This document shows, piece by piece, positions 1 to 11,673 of a DNA stretch of 64,000 bases. Location: contig NZ_CP142208.1 in NCBI RefSeq assembly GCF_036865545.1, positions 2,542,001 through 2,606,000 of the forward strand. Direction: 5' to 3'. The stretch comes from Erwinia sp. E_sp_B01_1 (GTDB taxonomy: Bacteria; Pseudomonadota; Gammaproteobacteria; Enterobacterales; Enterobacteriaceae). Position numbers and translations under genes: made by a program. Within the stretch, counting starts at the first letter, position 1, and each line of letters begins with the position of its first letter. A model generated the notes under the pieces. It made no database searches, was not told the DNA's origin, and saw only the letters and a list, made by a program, of their open reading frames with translations.

Positions 1-2166
<2,166 letters not shown>

Positions 2167-2170
2167 ATTT

Positions 2171-2398
2171 TTACCGGGGGCAACCACCGGCCCCTGGCAC
2201 TTCGCCAGCCTCATGAGAGTCAGCCGGGCAGTCTGAACCCTGCCCCTGCAGGACAAATATTTTGTCGACGTTTTGCGGATCAATCCTGTCGCCGGGGTGC
2301 TTGCGAAAAGCCAGCCCCCGCCCCATTACCACCTGTTCGAAGCCCAGCTCATCATGAACCAGCGCCACGTTATTATTTAATACTTTGATTATTTTCAT
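2171..2398 (-). CDS. Truncated BglG/LicT-type antiterminator retaining only the CAT RNA-binding domain
   Basis: 75 residues. Positions 1 to about 52 match the co-antiterminator (CAT) domain of BglG-family proteins, including LNNNV near the start and VMGRGLAFRKHPGDRI in the middle. The two PTS-regulation domains that follow in full-length proteins (about 280 residues) are gone: after IFVLQ the reading frame continues with unrelated residues and stops just past the convergent glucosidase gene. The start is intact, with TAAGGA directly upstream, and the leader carries a RAT site. In characterised family members an isolated CAT domain binds RNA and is constitutively active, so this may be a decayed gene or a working mini-antiterminator. 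The remnant nature is seen; activity is inference. Confidence 0.75.
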   Translation of the reverse strand: MKIIKVLNNNVALVHDELGFEQVVMGRGLAFRKHPGDRIDPQNVDKIFVLQGQGSDCPADSHEAGEVPGAGGCPR

Positions 2399-2410
2399 AT
2401 CCTTACCGAA

Positions 2411-2432
2411 AATAAAATCCCGGTTATCCCGG
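2411..2432 (-). terminator. Short leader terminator next to the RAT site
   Basis: On the minus strand CCGG-GATAA-CCGG is followed by GATTTTATTTT. The stem is only four perfect base pairs, with possible further pairing of the AAAACC end of RAT to the T-rich tail, so it is weak as seen. Its position directly after RAT is what makes it credible. Confidence 0.4.
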
Positions 2433-2437
2433 CGCTG

Positions 2438-2467
2438 AGGTTTTGCCAGCCACAGCAGTAACTCTCC
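2438..2467 (-). promoter_or_regulatory. RAT (ribonucleic antiterminator) site in the leader of the CAT-only gene
   Basis: Read on the minus strand, the 30 bases begin GGA, contain TTACTGC in the middle and end GGCAAAACCT, the layout of the bgl/sac RAT hairpin recognised by CAT domains. It starts about 40 bases upstream of the CAT-only start codon and abuts a short GC hairpin with a T-rich tail, as expected when RAT and terminator are mutually exclusive. Confidence 0.75.
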
Positions 2468-2519
2468 AGCGGTTACCTTAATTCATTGTCAGCGCAGCTC
2501 AAGTTCGGGGCGATGGAAC

Positions 2520-2535
2520 TGTGATAACTCTCGTA
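2520..2535 (-). promoter_or_regulatory. Possible CRP site upstream of the RAT leader
   Basis: On the minus strand TACGA-6-TCACA, one perfect and one degenerate half-site of the TGTGA-N6-TCACA consensus, about 55 bases upstream of the RAT. Catabolite control is usual for bgl-type leaders, but one good half-site is weak evidence. Confidence 0.3.
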
Positions 2536-2548
2536 ATTTACTGATTTA

Positions 2549-2878
2549 TCAGCCTTCCAGGCCCGGCTGACAGCGGCTTTGTTCCAGTGCTTTTAACTGC
2601 GACATACGCTGATTAGCATGTTTCTGCGCCAGACTTTTTGCCACGCCATTGCCGATACCGAAATCGCCAATCACGCCAAGCACGGTGAGGCCGTCAAACT
2701 CGCCGGTTTTATCGATTTTTGCCTGCACCTGATTCTGGCTGGCGATCTCTGCCTCCACGCCCTGGCAGTCGAGCGTCGTCGCCTGGACTTCGCTCACCGG
2801 TGGTGAAGAGGGGTACTGTTTGAGGGCGCAGCCGGAGAGCAGTATGGACACAGCAAGTACGCAGGTAATTTTCAGCAT
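2549..2878 (-). CDS. Small putative lipoprotein of unknown function
   Basis: 109 residues with a hydrophobic N-terminus and lipobox LSGC (Cys17), so it is probably exported and lipid-anchored. The mature part has two further cysteines, near residues 38 and 103, that could form a disulfide, and a glycine-rich GDFGIGNG stretch. I do not recognise the family. It lies between the bgl remnant and mppA on the same strand as both; the 235 bases separating it from mppA show nothing coding. No strong ribosome-binding site is visible. Confidence 0.6.
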   Translation of the reverse strand: MLKITCVLAVSILLSGCALKQYPSSPPVSEVQATTLDCQGVEAEIASQNQVQAKIDKTGEFDGLTVLGVIGDFGIGNGVAKSLAQKHANQRMSQLKALEQSRCQPGLEG

Positions 2879-3113
2879 AAAGGACCCGTTCTGGAAAAAA
2901 GAAGAATGACCAGAGCAGTATCTGCCAGCGATGCCTCAGGCGATGCCCTGATCATCAGGCAAACAGGACGACTTATTAACCGATCGCCAGTCATTGCCTC
3001 TGCCCAGACTGGCCACATCCTCACACACAGGTCATGCCCGTTACCGCTGGTCAGAGAAATTATCCTGTCATCTCCGGACAGAAGCTGCTGCCCTGCCCGG
3101 AATGACAACGGAC

Positions 3114-4736
3114 TCAGTTGCCGTGCTTAAGGATGTAAAGCGTCCGGCTATAGGCGACGTCTTCGGGATTGGTAATGGGATACCCTTTCACCCAGGGTTT
3201 AATCAGGCGACCATTGGTGTACTGATAAATTGGGGCGATCGGCACCTGGTCGGCCAGAATTTGCTCTGCCCTGTTGTAATCCTCATTACGGACTTCAGCG
3301 TTGGTTTCACGGCCCGCTTTCTCCAGAATTGCGTCATAGTCAGGGTTTTTGAATTTAGCGATATTGCCGCTGTGACTGGAAGTCAGCAGGCTGAGAAAAG
3401 TGGAGGGCTCATTGTAATCCCCTACCCAAGAGGCGCGGATCACATCGAAATTCCCACTGTTACGGCTGTCAATATAGGTTTTCCACTCCTGATTCTGCAG
3501 CTTCACCGTTACACCAAGATTTTTCTTCCACATTGAGGCCACGGCGATGGCAATTTTCTGGTTGTTCTCGGAACTGTTGTACAGCAGCGTTAAATCCAGA
3601 GGGTGCGTGGGGCCATAACCAGCCGCTGCCAGCAGGGCTTTTGCCTGGGCATTAAGTTCCTCCTGGGAGTGCTGCTGCAGAAAGCCTTTCAGGGGTTTGT
3701 ATCCTGCCGTGACGTCCGCAGTGAAATGCCAGGCCGGTTTCTCGCCGGTGCCCAGCACTTTCTCAGCGATTATTTTGCGGTCAATTGTCCAGGAAAGCGC
3801 TTTACGCACCCGGACATCAGCCGTCGGTCCTTTAGTCGTGTTGAAGGCGTAGTAATAGGTTCCCAACTGATCTGGCGTGTAGACCTGACCCGGCAGCTCT
3901 TTTTTCAACATGTTGTAGAGATTTTTCGGAAAGGATTCGGTGATGTCGATATCATCAGAACGGTAGCGTTTGGTGGCGCTGGACTCTTCATTAATCGGCA
4001 CAAAGGTAACTTTGGTCAGTACGCTGTGGGCGTTGTCCCAGTAGCGATCGTTACGCACCAGCACCAGCTTTTCATTGACCACGCGCTCCTGCAATTTATA
4101 GGCGCCGTTACCCACCAGATTCCCCGGCTGCGTCCACTCTTTGCCCGCCTTTTCAATCACCTTTTCCGGCACCGGGAAGAGGCTGAAATTGGCTGTCAGG
4201 CTGACAAAGTAAGGCACGGGTTTATCCAGCGTCACCTTCAGACGATGATCGTCCAGCGCCGTTACGCCCAGTTTATCCGGGGTCATCTCCCCTTTGGTGA
4301 TCGCCTCTGCATTCTGGATGCCGGCCAGCCCGGCAAACCAGGCGAAGGTTGAGCCAATTTTCGGGTCCACCAGCCTGCGCCAGCTGTAGACGAAGTCGCC
4401 AGCCGTGACAGGGTCACCATTTGACCATTTCGCTTCCTTACGCAGGGTGAAAATCCAGGTTTTATTATCCGTGGTCTGCCACTGCGTGGCGACGCCCGGA
4501 ACGGTATTTCCTTTGGCATCCTGGTTTGTCAGCCCCTCGAACAGATCACGGATAACCTGAATCTCTGGCAGGCCCACCGCTTTAGCCGGATCCAGTGAAG
4601 CAGGCTCATCTTTGATGTGACGGACAATTTCCTGACTGGAGGCCAGTGCGGTACCGGGAGGAACCTCGGCAGCAGAAACAGCAGTAGCAACAGCCAGTGC
4701 CAGCAGGGCTGACGTTAAACGGGCAGAATTGTTCAT
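3114..4736 (-). CDS. mppA: Periplasmic murein tripeptide-binding protein MppA
   Basis: 540-residue solute-binding protein of the OppA family (E. coli MppA has 537) with an N-terminal signal peptide ending near AVSAAE. It binds L-Ala-gamma-D-Glu-mDAP released from peptidoglycan and passes it to the Opp permease. Family stretches such as HIKDEPASLDPAKAVGLPEI near the N-terminus and YQYTNGRLIKPW near the C-terminus are intact. The call over plain OppA rests on these and on context: it is divergent from mpaA and followed by ycjG, the same recycling cluster as in E. coli. The 184 bases to mpaA would hold both promoters. Confidence 0.9.
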   Translation of the reverse strand: MNNSARLTSALLALAVATAVSAAEVPPGTALASSQEIVRHIKDEPASLDPAKAVGLPEIQVIRDLFEGLTNQDAKGNTVPGVATQWQTTDNKTWIFTLRKEAKWSNGDPVTAGDFVYSWRRLVDPKIGSTFAWFAGLAGIQNAEAITKGEMTPDKLGVTALDDHRLKVTLDKPVPYFVSLTANFSLFPVPEKVIEKAGKEWTQPGNLVGNGAYKLQERVVNEKLVLVRNDRYWDNAHSVLTKVTFVPINEESSATKRYRSDDIDITESFPKNLYNMLKKELPGQVYTPDQLGTYYYAFNTTKGPTADVRVRKALSWTIDRKIIAEKVLGTGEKPAWHFTADVTAGYKPLKGFLQQHSQEELNAQAKALLAAAGYGPTHPLDLTLLYNSSENNQKIAIAVASMWKKNLGVTVKLQNQEWKTYIDSRNSGNFDVIRASWVGDYNEPSTFLSLLTSSHSGNIAKFKNPDYDAILEKAGRETNAEVRNEDYNRAEQILADQVPIAPIYQYTNGRLIKPWVKGYPITNPEDVAYSRTLYILKHGN

Positions 4737-4920
4737 CAGGACACCTCGGAGTAAGGGCGTTCAAACAGGAGTTATCTGGCACTCTAACGCAAACAGTTGA
4801 TAGATATATAGCATTTTTAGCCCCTCTCTCTGACGACTGGCAGAAGTGTGAGATCTACACATCTTTTGTTCCCCGCTCTTTTACGCTAGCTTTAGTGAAA
4901 ACGTTCAGGAGCGAAAAGCC

Positions 4921-5628
4921 ATGTCCCAGATCCATCCACGGCCGTTACGCGGCAAACTCGATGCAGAAAGTAAAGTGTATGGTGCCTCGGTACTCGGTGC
5001 CCCACTGTTATGGTTTCCCGCTCCGGCGGCCGATGAGGATAGCGGGTTGATTCTCGCCGGGACGCATGGCGATGAAACGGCAGCCGTTGTCACCCTCTCC
5101 TGCGCCATGCGGACGCTGCAGGAAAGCCACCGGCGTCATCATGTGGTGCTGGCCGTTAACCCTGATGGCTGCCAGCTTGGGCTGCGGGCGAATTCACGCG
5201 GCGTGGATCTGAACCGTAATTTCCCGGCGGCCAACTGGCAGGCAGGCGACACGGTATATCGCTGGAACAGCGTCGCGGATGAGCGGGATGTGGTGTTATC
5301 GACCGGAGACAAACCGAATTCGGAGCCAGAAACTCAGGCCCTCTGTGAGTTAATTCATGGACTGAAACCCGCCTGGATCGTCACTTTTCACGAACCCCTG
5401 GCCTGTATTGAAGATCCGCATACCAGCCCGCTGGGCCACTGGCTGGCGAAAAAAATGGATCTCCCGCTGGTGACCAGCGTGGGTTATGCCACGCCCGGCT
5501 CTTTTGGCAGCTGGTGCGACGACCTCAGCCTGCCGGTGATCACCGCAGAGTTGCCGCCCATTTCCGCTGACGAATCAACGGAAAAATACCTGGGCGCAAT
5601 GGTGGATTTATTAAGCTGGCAGCCCTGA
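4921..5628 (+). CDS. mpaA: Murein tripeptide amidase MpaA
   Basis: 235-residue zinc carboxypeptidase of family M14 that removes meso-diaminopimelate from the murein tripeptide in the cytoplasm. Zinc ligands His49 and Glu52 sit in the THGDE motif, followed by NPDG, GVDLNRNFP and a C-terminal ITAELPP region carrying the general-base Glu. It is divergent from mppA, which supplies the substrate, and convergent with ycjG, whose product acts on the released dipeptide. Its last 18 bases overlap the 3' end of ycjG. Confidence 0.93.
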   Translation: MSQIHPRPLRGKLDAESKVYGASVLGAPLLWFPAPAADEDSGLILAGTHGDETAAVVTLSCAMRTLQESHRRHHVVLAVNPDGCQLGLRANSRGVDLNRNFPAANWQAGDTVYRWNSVADERDVVLSTGDKPNSEPETQALCELIHGLKPAWIVTFHEPLACIEDPHTSPLGHWLAKKMDLPLVTSVGYATPGSFGSWCDDLSLPVITAELPPISADESTEKYLGAMVDLLSWQP

Positions 5629-6591
5629 AAAGTCGATCCGCCCACAGCTGAATGGCAGCGCAGGCTCCACATCCACCGCCAGCCAGGTCGGCCCGTCGAG
5701 ATCAACAAAGCGGGCCGAAGTTGCCAGCGGCAGCGCAGCGTTAATCGCTCTGGAGGTGCAAAGCATACATCCGAGCATCACTTCAAACCCGGCGGCTCTG
5801 GCCGCCTGCATCAGGGCCAGCGCCTCCGTCAGGCCACCCGTTTTATCCAGTTTGATATTGACCATTTCATAACGACCTTTCAGCGCGGGCAGACTCTCAC
5901 GCGTGTGGCAGCTCTCATCGGCACAAATGGGCAGCGGATGAATAAAGTTAGCCAGCGCGGCATCTTCTCCGGCAGGCAGCGGCTGCTCAAGCATCGCCAC
6001 GTTAAGATCGGCTAACAGCTGACAGCGTGCCGCCAGCCCCTCACTGTGCCAGGACTCGTTAGCATCCACAATCAGCGTTGCCTGCGGAACGGCAGTTCTT
6101 ACCGCTACCAGCCTTTCGGTGATCAGCGAATTATCCATCTTGATTTTCAGCAGTCTGGCACCGTTTTCCCACAATGCCAGGGCGGAGCTTGCCATCATTT
6201 CCGGCGTATCAATGCTGACCGTCTGCGCCATCTCGATCGCTGAAGGTTGTGTGGTTGCTGTTAGCTGCCAGAGATCGCTGGCTGTTTTTCTGGCCTGCAA
6301 ATCCCACAGCGCAGAGTCGACAGCATTCCGCGCGGCACCGGCAGGCAGGGCCTTTTGCAGTTGCTCCCGCGTCATGCCCTGCTCAAGCTCGCCGTATAAC
6401 GCTGCGATTTGTGCCAGCACGGAGGCTTCCGTTTCACCATAACGGGGATAAGGGGTGCACTCGCCCACGCCTTTAATCCCCTCTTCCTCCAGCTCAACCA
6501 CCACCACGCCTGCCTCATTCCGGGTACCCCGGGCAATCACAAAGGGCGTATGCAGCGGCCAGGCTTCCGGATAGACCTTTACAGCTCTCAT
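5611..6591 (-). CDS. ycjG: L-Ala-D/L-Glu epimerase
   Basis: 326-residue enolase-superfamily enzyme that epimerises L-Ala-D-Glu from murein peptides to L-Ala-L-Glu so that it can be degraded. KIKMD holds the catalytic lysine, and the metal ligands lie in IVDANES, LEQPL and ICADES. The start at 6591 (MRAVKVYPEAW) matches the family N-terminus and has AAGGA seven bases upstream; the longer in-frame start at 6636 does not. It completes the mppA-mpaA-ycjG set. Confidence 0.92.
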   Translation of the reverse strand: MRAVKVYPEAWPLHTPFVIARGTRNEAGVVVVELEEEGIKGVGECTPYPRYGETEASVLAQIAALYGELEQGMTREQLQKALPAGAARNAVDSALWDLQARKTASDLWQLTATTQPSAIEMAQTVSIDTPEMMASSALALWENGARLLKIKMDNSLITERLVAVRTAVPQATLIVDANESWHSEGLAARCQLLADLNVAMLEQPLPAGEDAALANFIHPLPICADESCHTRESLPALKGRYEMVNIKLDKTGGLTEALALMQAARAAGFEVMLGCMLCTSRAINAALPLATSARFVDLDGPTWLAVDVEPALPFSCGRIDFSGLPA

Positions 6592-6752
6592 CGACAAATC
6601 CTTATTGGGAGGGAATGAAATGCACCCACACAACATAGTCCTGACTCACTGTTTTATGCAATGCGCCGGGCTTTGTTAGCACTTTTTCTGTCTGAGTCCG
6701 TCAGCATGACATACACTCTTTTCTCTGTTCACTGCGCTTATAAGGAAAAAAT

Positions 6753-7256
6753 ATGTCTCAGACTGTGCATTTTCAGGGCAATCCCGTGGCCGTTTCAGGC
6801 CAGCTTCCGACGCCAGGCCAGACCGCTCAGCCTTTTACCCTGGTCGCGAAAGACCTCTCCGACGTGTCGCTCACCCAGTATGCCGGGAAGCGTAAAGTAC
6901 TGAACATTTTCCCCAGCATTGATACCGGCGTTTGTGCCGCTTCCGTGCGCAAATTCAATCAGCTGGCTGGTGAAATCAGTAACGCCGTGGTGCTGTGTAT
7001 CTCTTCAGATTTGCCGTTTGCTCAGTCACGTTTCTGTGGCTCAGATGGCCTGAGCAACGTAGTGACGCTCTCCACGCTGCGCGGTGGTGAGTTCAAAGAG
7101 CATTACGGTGTGGCGATTGCCGATGGCCCGTTAAAAGGCCTGGCTGCACGTGCTGTGGTGGTGCTGGATGAACAGGACAAGGTGATTTACAGCCAGCTGG
7201 TGGAGGAGATAACCACCGAGCCTGACTATGACGCTGCGCTGGCCGCACTGAAGTAG
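6753..7256 (+). CDS. tpx: Thiol peroxidase Tpx (lipid hydroperoxide peroxidase)
   Basis: 167-residue atypical 2-Cys peroxiredoxin, thioredoxin-dependent and mainly reducing alkyl and lipid peroxides. The peroxidatic Cys61 is in DTGVCAAS and the resolving Cys95 in SRFCGS, at the usual Tpx positions. A clean ribosome-binding site (AAGGA) precedes the ATG. It is convergent with tyrR and monocistronic. Confidence 0.97.
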   Translation: MSQTVHFQGNPVAVSGQLPTPGQTAQPFTLVAKDLSDVSLTQYAGKRKVLNIFPSIDTGVCAASVRKFNQLAGEISNAVVLCISSDLPFAQSRFCGSDGLSNVVTLSTLRGGEFKEHYGVAIADGPLKGLAARAVVVLDEQDKVIYSQLVEEITTEPDYDAALAALK

Positions 7257-7391
7257 CAGGCCTGGCGAGGGGATAATTTCCCCTCGTCGGGGAAGCCTGA
7301 CGAGGGGACAACGTTTATCCCATCATCCGTAAAATCAGCAAGCTCAGCGATGGCGGTATGTTTACCCCATCGCCTGGAGTCTCATCCTGTC

Positions 7392-7419
7392 GGGGCGGCA
7401 TCTGTTTCCGCCCCTTTTT
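7392..7419 (+). terminator. Intrinsic terminator of tpx, overlapping the tyrR stop codon
   Basis: GGGGCGG, a nine-base loop, CCGCCCC and five Ts. Only the plus strand has the T run, so it serves tpx. A second hairpin without a T run (CGAGGGG/CCCCTCG, about 7266-7286) lies nearer the tpx stop. Confidence 0.8.
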
Positions 7420-8989
7420 ACTGCCCTTCGTCTTCGGTTTTCTTCTGGCTCAGCCCATACTCACGCAGTTTGTTCGCAATAGCGGTATGAGAGACACCCA
7501 GTCTTTTAGCCAGCTTGCGCGTGCTGGGATAGGAGAGATAGAGACGGGCGAGAATTGAGCGCTCGAAACGGCTGGTGATCTCATCCAGCGATCCCTCCAT
7601 CACTTCCTCACCCAGCGGGATATCCATAGCAAATTCTGGCAGAACGATATCCTGAGGGCGCAACTCATGCCCCTCCAGTTGGGTCAGTGCGCGATAGAGC
7701 GCATTCTTCAACTGACGCACGTTACCAGGCCAGGTATAGCGGCTTAAAAAAGCGTTGAGCTGCGGAGAAAGTTTGGGTCTTGCCAGGCCCTGCTCGTCGG
7801 CAAAGCGGGCGACAAACAGCTCCGTCAGCGGCAGGATATCCTGAGGACGATCGCGCAGCGGCGGCAGGTTCAGCGTCAGCACGTTCAGACGATAGAACAG
7901 GTCTTCACGGAATTCACCGCGATGGACCATTTCAGTCAGGTTTTTTTGTGTGGCGCAGATAACCCGCACATCCACATGCACTTCATGCTCTTCCCCTACC
8001 CGGCGAAAAGTCCCGTCGTTGAGGAATCGCAGCAGTTTAGTCTGCATGCGTGGCGTCATTTCACCGATTTCATCCAGCAGCACCGAGCCACCGTTCGCCT
8101 GTTCGAAGAACCCTTTTTTGCCTTCCAGCGCATTGGGATAGGCGCCCGCCGCGTGGCCAAAAAGCTCACTTTCCGCCACGTCATCCGGCAGCGAGGCGCA
8201 GTTCAGCGCCAGGAACGGCTTTTTGCCACGGGCGCTACGCAGGTGGCAGGCACGGGCCAGCATATCTTTTCCGGTACCGGTATCGCCCACAATCAAGAGC
8301 GGCGCGTCCAGCATCGCCAGCTTGCGGGCCTGATCCACCACCTGACGCATTTTAGGGTTAACCGCCACGATATGCTGGAACTCGCTGTCATCATTTACCG
8401 CCAGATTTTGCAACTGCTGGCCCATTCTGGCCGTGGATTTCAGCATCACCACCGCGCCCACAGGATCGGCTGGCTGCTCTTTTTCACCAGCGGCATAAAT
8501 AGGGGTGATCTCCATCAGAAAATCACGGCCCTGGATCACCACATGGTGGGCCTGAGCTTCGATGCGGTCGCTCTCCAGCCAGCGCTGGAAATTAAAGCCG
8601 GTAATCAATGCCCCAGCGCCGAAAGTGCGCATTTTTTCCTGGTTCAGGGAAAAAAGCAGCTGGGCCGCCGGATTAGCCAGCTCCACTTTACTTTTCATAT
8701 CAATGGAGAAAACCGGTTCCGGCAATGCCACAAGCAGCGCGCTCAGGGCGCGGTGTTCACGTTCGGAAGGAAGAAAGGCAACGGTACGGACATCGGTTAC
8801 GCTGGGGATCCGGCGAATTTCCGCCATTAATTGCGAAAATTGTTCAAATTCAACCGGGCTGAAGTTGAGATAGATTCGGCCAATAGTGGCAATTTCAATT
8901 CCGCGCAGATCGATGCTGCGTAAAACCAGCAGATCGAGCAGTTCGCGGGTAAGACCAAGTCGGTCCTGGCAAAAAACTTCCAGACGCAT
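7418..8989 (-). CDS. tyrR: Transcriptional regulator TyrR
   Basis: 523-residue regulator of aromatic amino-acid synthesis and transport: N-terminal ACT domain, PAS domain, AAA+ domain with Walker A GDTGTGKD and Walker B LLDEIGEM, and a C-terminal helix-turn-helix (RKLAKRLGVSHTAIANKL). The ATG at 8989 is preferred (E. coli-type N-terminus MRLEVF, AAGG nine bases upstream) over the TTG three codons earlier. In the AAA+ domain the region where sigma-54 activators carry GAFTGA reads GAYPNA; as I recall, E. coli TyrR lacks this loop altogether. It is therefore expected to act with sigma-70 polymerase. Confidence 0.95.
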   Translation of the reverse strand: MRLEVFCQDRLGLTRELLDLLVLRSIDLRGIEIATIGRIYLNFSPVEFEQFSQLMAEIRRIPSVTDVRTVAFLPSEREHRALSALLVALPEPVFSIDMKSKVELANPAAQLLFSLNQEKMRTFGAGALITGFNFQRWLESDRIEAQAHHVVIQGRDFLMEITPIYAAGEKEQPADPVGAVVMLKSTARMGQQLQNLAVNDDSEFQHIVAVNPKMRQVVDQARKLAMLDAPLLIVGDTGTGKDMLARACHLRSARGKKPFLALNCASLPDDVAESELFGHAAGAYPNALEGKKGFFEQANGGSVLLDEIGEMTPRMQTKLLRFLNDGTFRRVGEEHEVHVDVRVICATQKNLTEMVHRGEFREDLFYRLNVLTLNLPPLRDRPQDILPLTELFVARFADEQGLARPKLSPQLNAFLSRYTWPGNVRQLKNALYRALTQLEGHELRPQDIVLPEFAMDIPLGEEVMEGSLDEITSRFERSILARLYLSYPSTRKLAKRLGVSHTAIANKLREYGLSQKKTEDEGQ

Positions 8990-9137
8990 CAGGGGCAACC
9001 TTCATCAATTTCGGGCGTTAACTGATAATACTCTATCGCAGGGGGTGCCAGAAGTAGTCTGGAAGGAAAAGTTGACAGGTAGTGTACTTAGTGCGCGCCA
9101 GCCCACGATCCGTGCGGACTGACGCGTAAATTTACGG

Positions 9138-10196
9138 CTATTTTGTAGAAGGCGGCGCGCCCTTTTGCAGCGTCTCTTTCAGTTGCGTAATCAAATCCCG
9201 CCGAAAATCACCCAGCCGGGGTTTATCGCCTTCAATCCAGGGCAGAGGCCGGCAGAGTTCCATGGCCTTGATGCCCAGACGGGCGGTAAGCAAACCTGCC
9301 CCAATCCCCTGCGCGGCTCTGGCAGAAAAGCGGGCCGCCAGATCCTGAGACATCCAGTCCATCCCCACTTCCCTGACCAGCTCTGAAGCCCCGGCAAAGG
9401 CAATATTGAGCAACACCAGCCGGAACAGCCGGATGCGGCTGAAATACCCCAGTTCAATGCCATAGATGGCGGCGATACGGTTGACCAGGCGCAGGTTACG
9501 CCAGGCGATAAAGGCCATATCCACCAGTGCCAGCGGGCTAACGGCAATCATCAGCGTGGATTCGGCTGAACTGCGGCCAATTTCACGGCGTGCCTGACCA
9601 TCCAACACCGGCTGCACCAGTTGGGCATAGAGGCCGACAATTTCACGATCGTTATGGGTTTCATGCAGCGAAGCGTGCCAGCGCTGCAGCGCCGGATGCC
9701 CCTGATCCAGCCCAGCCTGTTTAGCCAGTTTTTCACAGAAATCGCGGCCTTTACCCATGCCATGACTGGTCAGCATCTCACGGGCAATCTCACGCTCCTC
9801 TGCCCGCTCACGCAGGCGCCATAAACGTCGCCATTCGGCAATCAGAGAACCGGCACCGGCAAACACAATCAAACCGCCCGCCACACAGCCGCCCATCGCT
9901 ATCCAGTCCTGCTGTAGCCAGGCATTGTGTGTCCACTGCACGCCCTGCGCCACCACGCTCACGCCCATAACGGCCAGGCCAAGTTTGACCATTTTCCGCC
10001 ACAGGCTGCGTTTGGGGCGCAAAGCCGCCTCCACTACGCGCTCACCTTCCCCCTCCTCTTCAGGTTCAAGGTCAGGGTTTTGCGGTACGAAGAGTGCATT
10101 TTGTTGCTCAAAAGTCTGCGCCGCCTTCAACTGGGGCGCTGTATCCGCATCCAGCGGCCTGGCGAAATCGATACGAGGTTTAATCGGCGTAGTCAT
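9138..10196 (-). CDS. ycjF: Inner-membrane protein YcjF (UPF0283)
   Basis: 352-residue protein with a charged N-terminal region, two hydrophobic segments near residues 70-120 and a further one in the C-terminal half. Its role is unknown; the family is co-expressed with the phage-shock response in E. coli. Its start overlaps the end of ycjX by 4 bases (ATGA), so the two are translationally coupled in one transcript behind the psp genes. Confidence 0.93.
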   Translation of the reverse strand: MTTPIKPRIDFARPLDADTAPQLKAAQTFEQQNALFVPQNPDLEPEEEGEGERVVEAALRPKRSLWRKMVKLGLAVMGVSVVAQGVQWTHNAWLQQDWIAMGGCVAGGLIVFAGAGSLIAEWRRLWRLRERAEEREIAREMLTSHGMGKGRDFCEKLAKQAGLDQGHPALQRWHASLHETHNDREIVGLYAQLVQPVLDGQARREIGRSSAESTLMIAVSPLALVDMAFIAWRNLRLVNRIAAIYGIELGYFSRIRLFRLVLLNIAFAGASELVREVGMDWMSQDLAARFSARAAQGIGAGLLTARLGIKAMELCRPLPWIEGDKPRLGDFRRDLITQLKETLQKGAPPSTK

Positions 10197-11590
10197 CGCA
10201 GTTTATCTCCCAGTAAAAACTCCAGCGCCGCATCCACCCGGATGTGCGGCAGAGGCCGGTCCACGTCCAGATCCTGCGGCCTGAATTGTTCAAAGTGAAA
10301 ACCCTGCTGCTGCCAGAAAGCATGGCCCGGCAGCCGCGGAGGGACTTCACCCGGATAAACCGTCAGTGGCTCATTGTCGGCCAGACGGTGACCGCGTAAC
10401 GCAGGGATTTTCTCTCCCTGATGATCCACCAGCCCGCTCTGGGTAGCCTGCACCGACGCCAGCCCCAGACAATCCATAGTGATCCCTTCAAACGCCGCAT
10501 TTTGCCAGGCATCCTGCACCAGTTGCTGAAGGAGTGAGACGAGGTTGGCATGCTGATCGGCGGTAACGTGATCAGATTTGGTGGCGGCAAACAGCAGTTT
10601 ATCGATCACCGGTGAAAACAGACGCCGGAACAGCGTACGCTGACCATAAGAGAAGCTCTGCATCAGCTGCGTCAGCGCCAGACGCATATCGTTAAATGCC
10701 TGGGGGCCGCTGTTCAGGGGCTGAAGACAATCGACCAGCACAATCTGACGATCGAATCGCAGGAAGTAGTTTTTATAAAACCCTTTTACCACATGCTGGC
10801 AATAGTAATTGAACCGGGCCCGCAGCATACCGATGTTGCTACCGGCATCAGCCTGAGCGAGACGGATTTCGTTACCCTCTTCCAGCCCCGGCCAGGGGAA
10901 AAATTGCAGCGCGGGCGCCCCCGCCATATCGCCCGGCAGAACAAAGCGTCCGGGCTGAATAAAGTGCAGTCCTTCCTGCTTACACTTCAGCAGATAGTCG
11001 GTCCATGCCGCCGCAATTTCACCCAGCCGGTTTTCGTCTGCCGGAGCCAGAGGGTCAAGACCTTCACACAATGTTTTCCAGCGTTGTGACCAGCTGGCAC
11101 GATCGCCCTGCAACAGCCCGGTCATCTGACGCGACCAGCCAGGGTAGTCCTGGGCCAGCATCGGCAGATCCAGCAGCCATTCGCCGGGATAATCGACAAT
11201 TTCCAGATAAAGGGTGGAGGTCTCTTTGAAATGGCGCAATAAAGATTCGCGCGAACGGTAACGCAGCGCCAGACGCATCTCACTCACGCCCCGCGTGGGC
11301 GTTGGCCAGTCGGGCGGCGTGCCATAAAGCTGCGATAAGCCTTCATCATAAGTGAAGCGCTGAATGCCCATGTCCCGCTGCGGAACGCGTTTCACGCCGA
11401 GTAGCCGCTCTTCACGAACGGCAGAGAACATCGGCAGGCGGGCACCGGAATTGACGTTGAGAAGCTGATTGACCAGAGAGGTGATAAAAGCGGTTTTGCC
11501 GCTGCGGCTGAGGCCGGTAACCGCAAGGCGCAGATGGCGATCCGCGCCCCGGTTCACCAGCGACAGCAATTCATTTTGAAGTCGTTTCAT
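10193..11590 (-). CDS. ycjX: P-loop protein YcjX
   Basis: 465-residue cytoplasmic protein of the YcjX family with an N-terminal Walker A motif (GLSRSGKT, residues 26-33) and a [11 protein letters not shown] segment likely forming the G3/Walker B region. It is a nucleotide-binding protein of unknown role linked to the psp regulon. It lies 83 bases downstream of pspD and is coupled to ycjF. Confidence 0.93.
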   Translation of the reverse strand: MKRLQNELLSLVNRGADRHLRLAVTGLSRSGKTAFITSLVNQLLNVNSGARLPMFSAVREERLLGVKRVPQRDMGIQRFTYDEGLSQLYGTPPDWPTPTRGVSEMRLALRYRSRESLLRHFKETSTLYLEIVDYPGEWLLDLPMLAQDYPGWSRQMTGLLQGDRASWSQRWKTLCEGLDPLAPADENRLGEIAAAWTDYLLKCKQEGLHFIQPGRFVLPGDMAGAPALQFFPWPGLEEGNEIRLAQADAGSNIGMLRARFNYYCQHVVKGFYKNYFLRFDRQIVLVDCLQPLNSGPQAFNDMRLALTQLMQSFSYGQRTLFRRLFSPVIDKLLFAATKSDHVTADQHANLVSLLQQLVQDAWQNAAFEGITMDCLGLASVQATQSGLVDHQGEKIPALRGHRLADNEPLTVYPGEVPPRLPGHAFWQQQGFHFEQFRPQDLDVDRPLPHIRVDAALEFLLGDKLR

Positions 11591-11673
11591 TATGGTGTCG
11601 GCACCTTTTTTTTATTGTCGTTATGACGGCTTAAGGAGGTGCAAGTGTAGCAAATTACGGCAAAAACAGGCGA

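Noticed and set aside
2872..3130. Overlapping ORFs on both strands between the lipoprotein and mppA
   Set aside because: No start signals, no similarity, and composition of non-coding sequence.
7922..8830. 302-codon ORF antisense to tyrR
   Set aside because: Shadow of the tyrR reading frame; His/Gln-rich composition typical of antisense frames.
9126..9135. GTAAATTTAC upstream of ycjF as a TyrR box
   Set aside because: It lacks the six-base centre of the TGTAAA-N6-TTTACA consensus and is not at a TyrR-type promoter.
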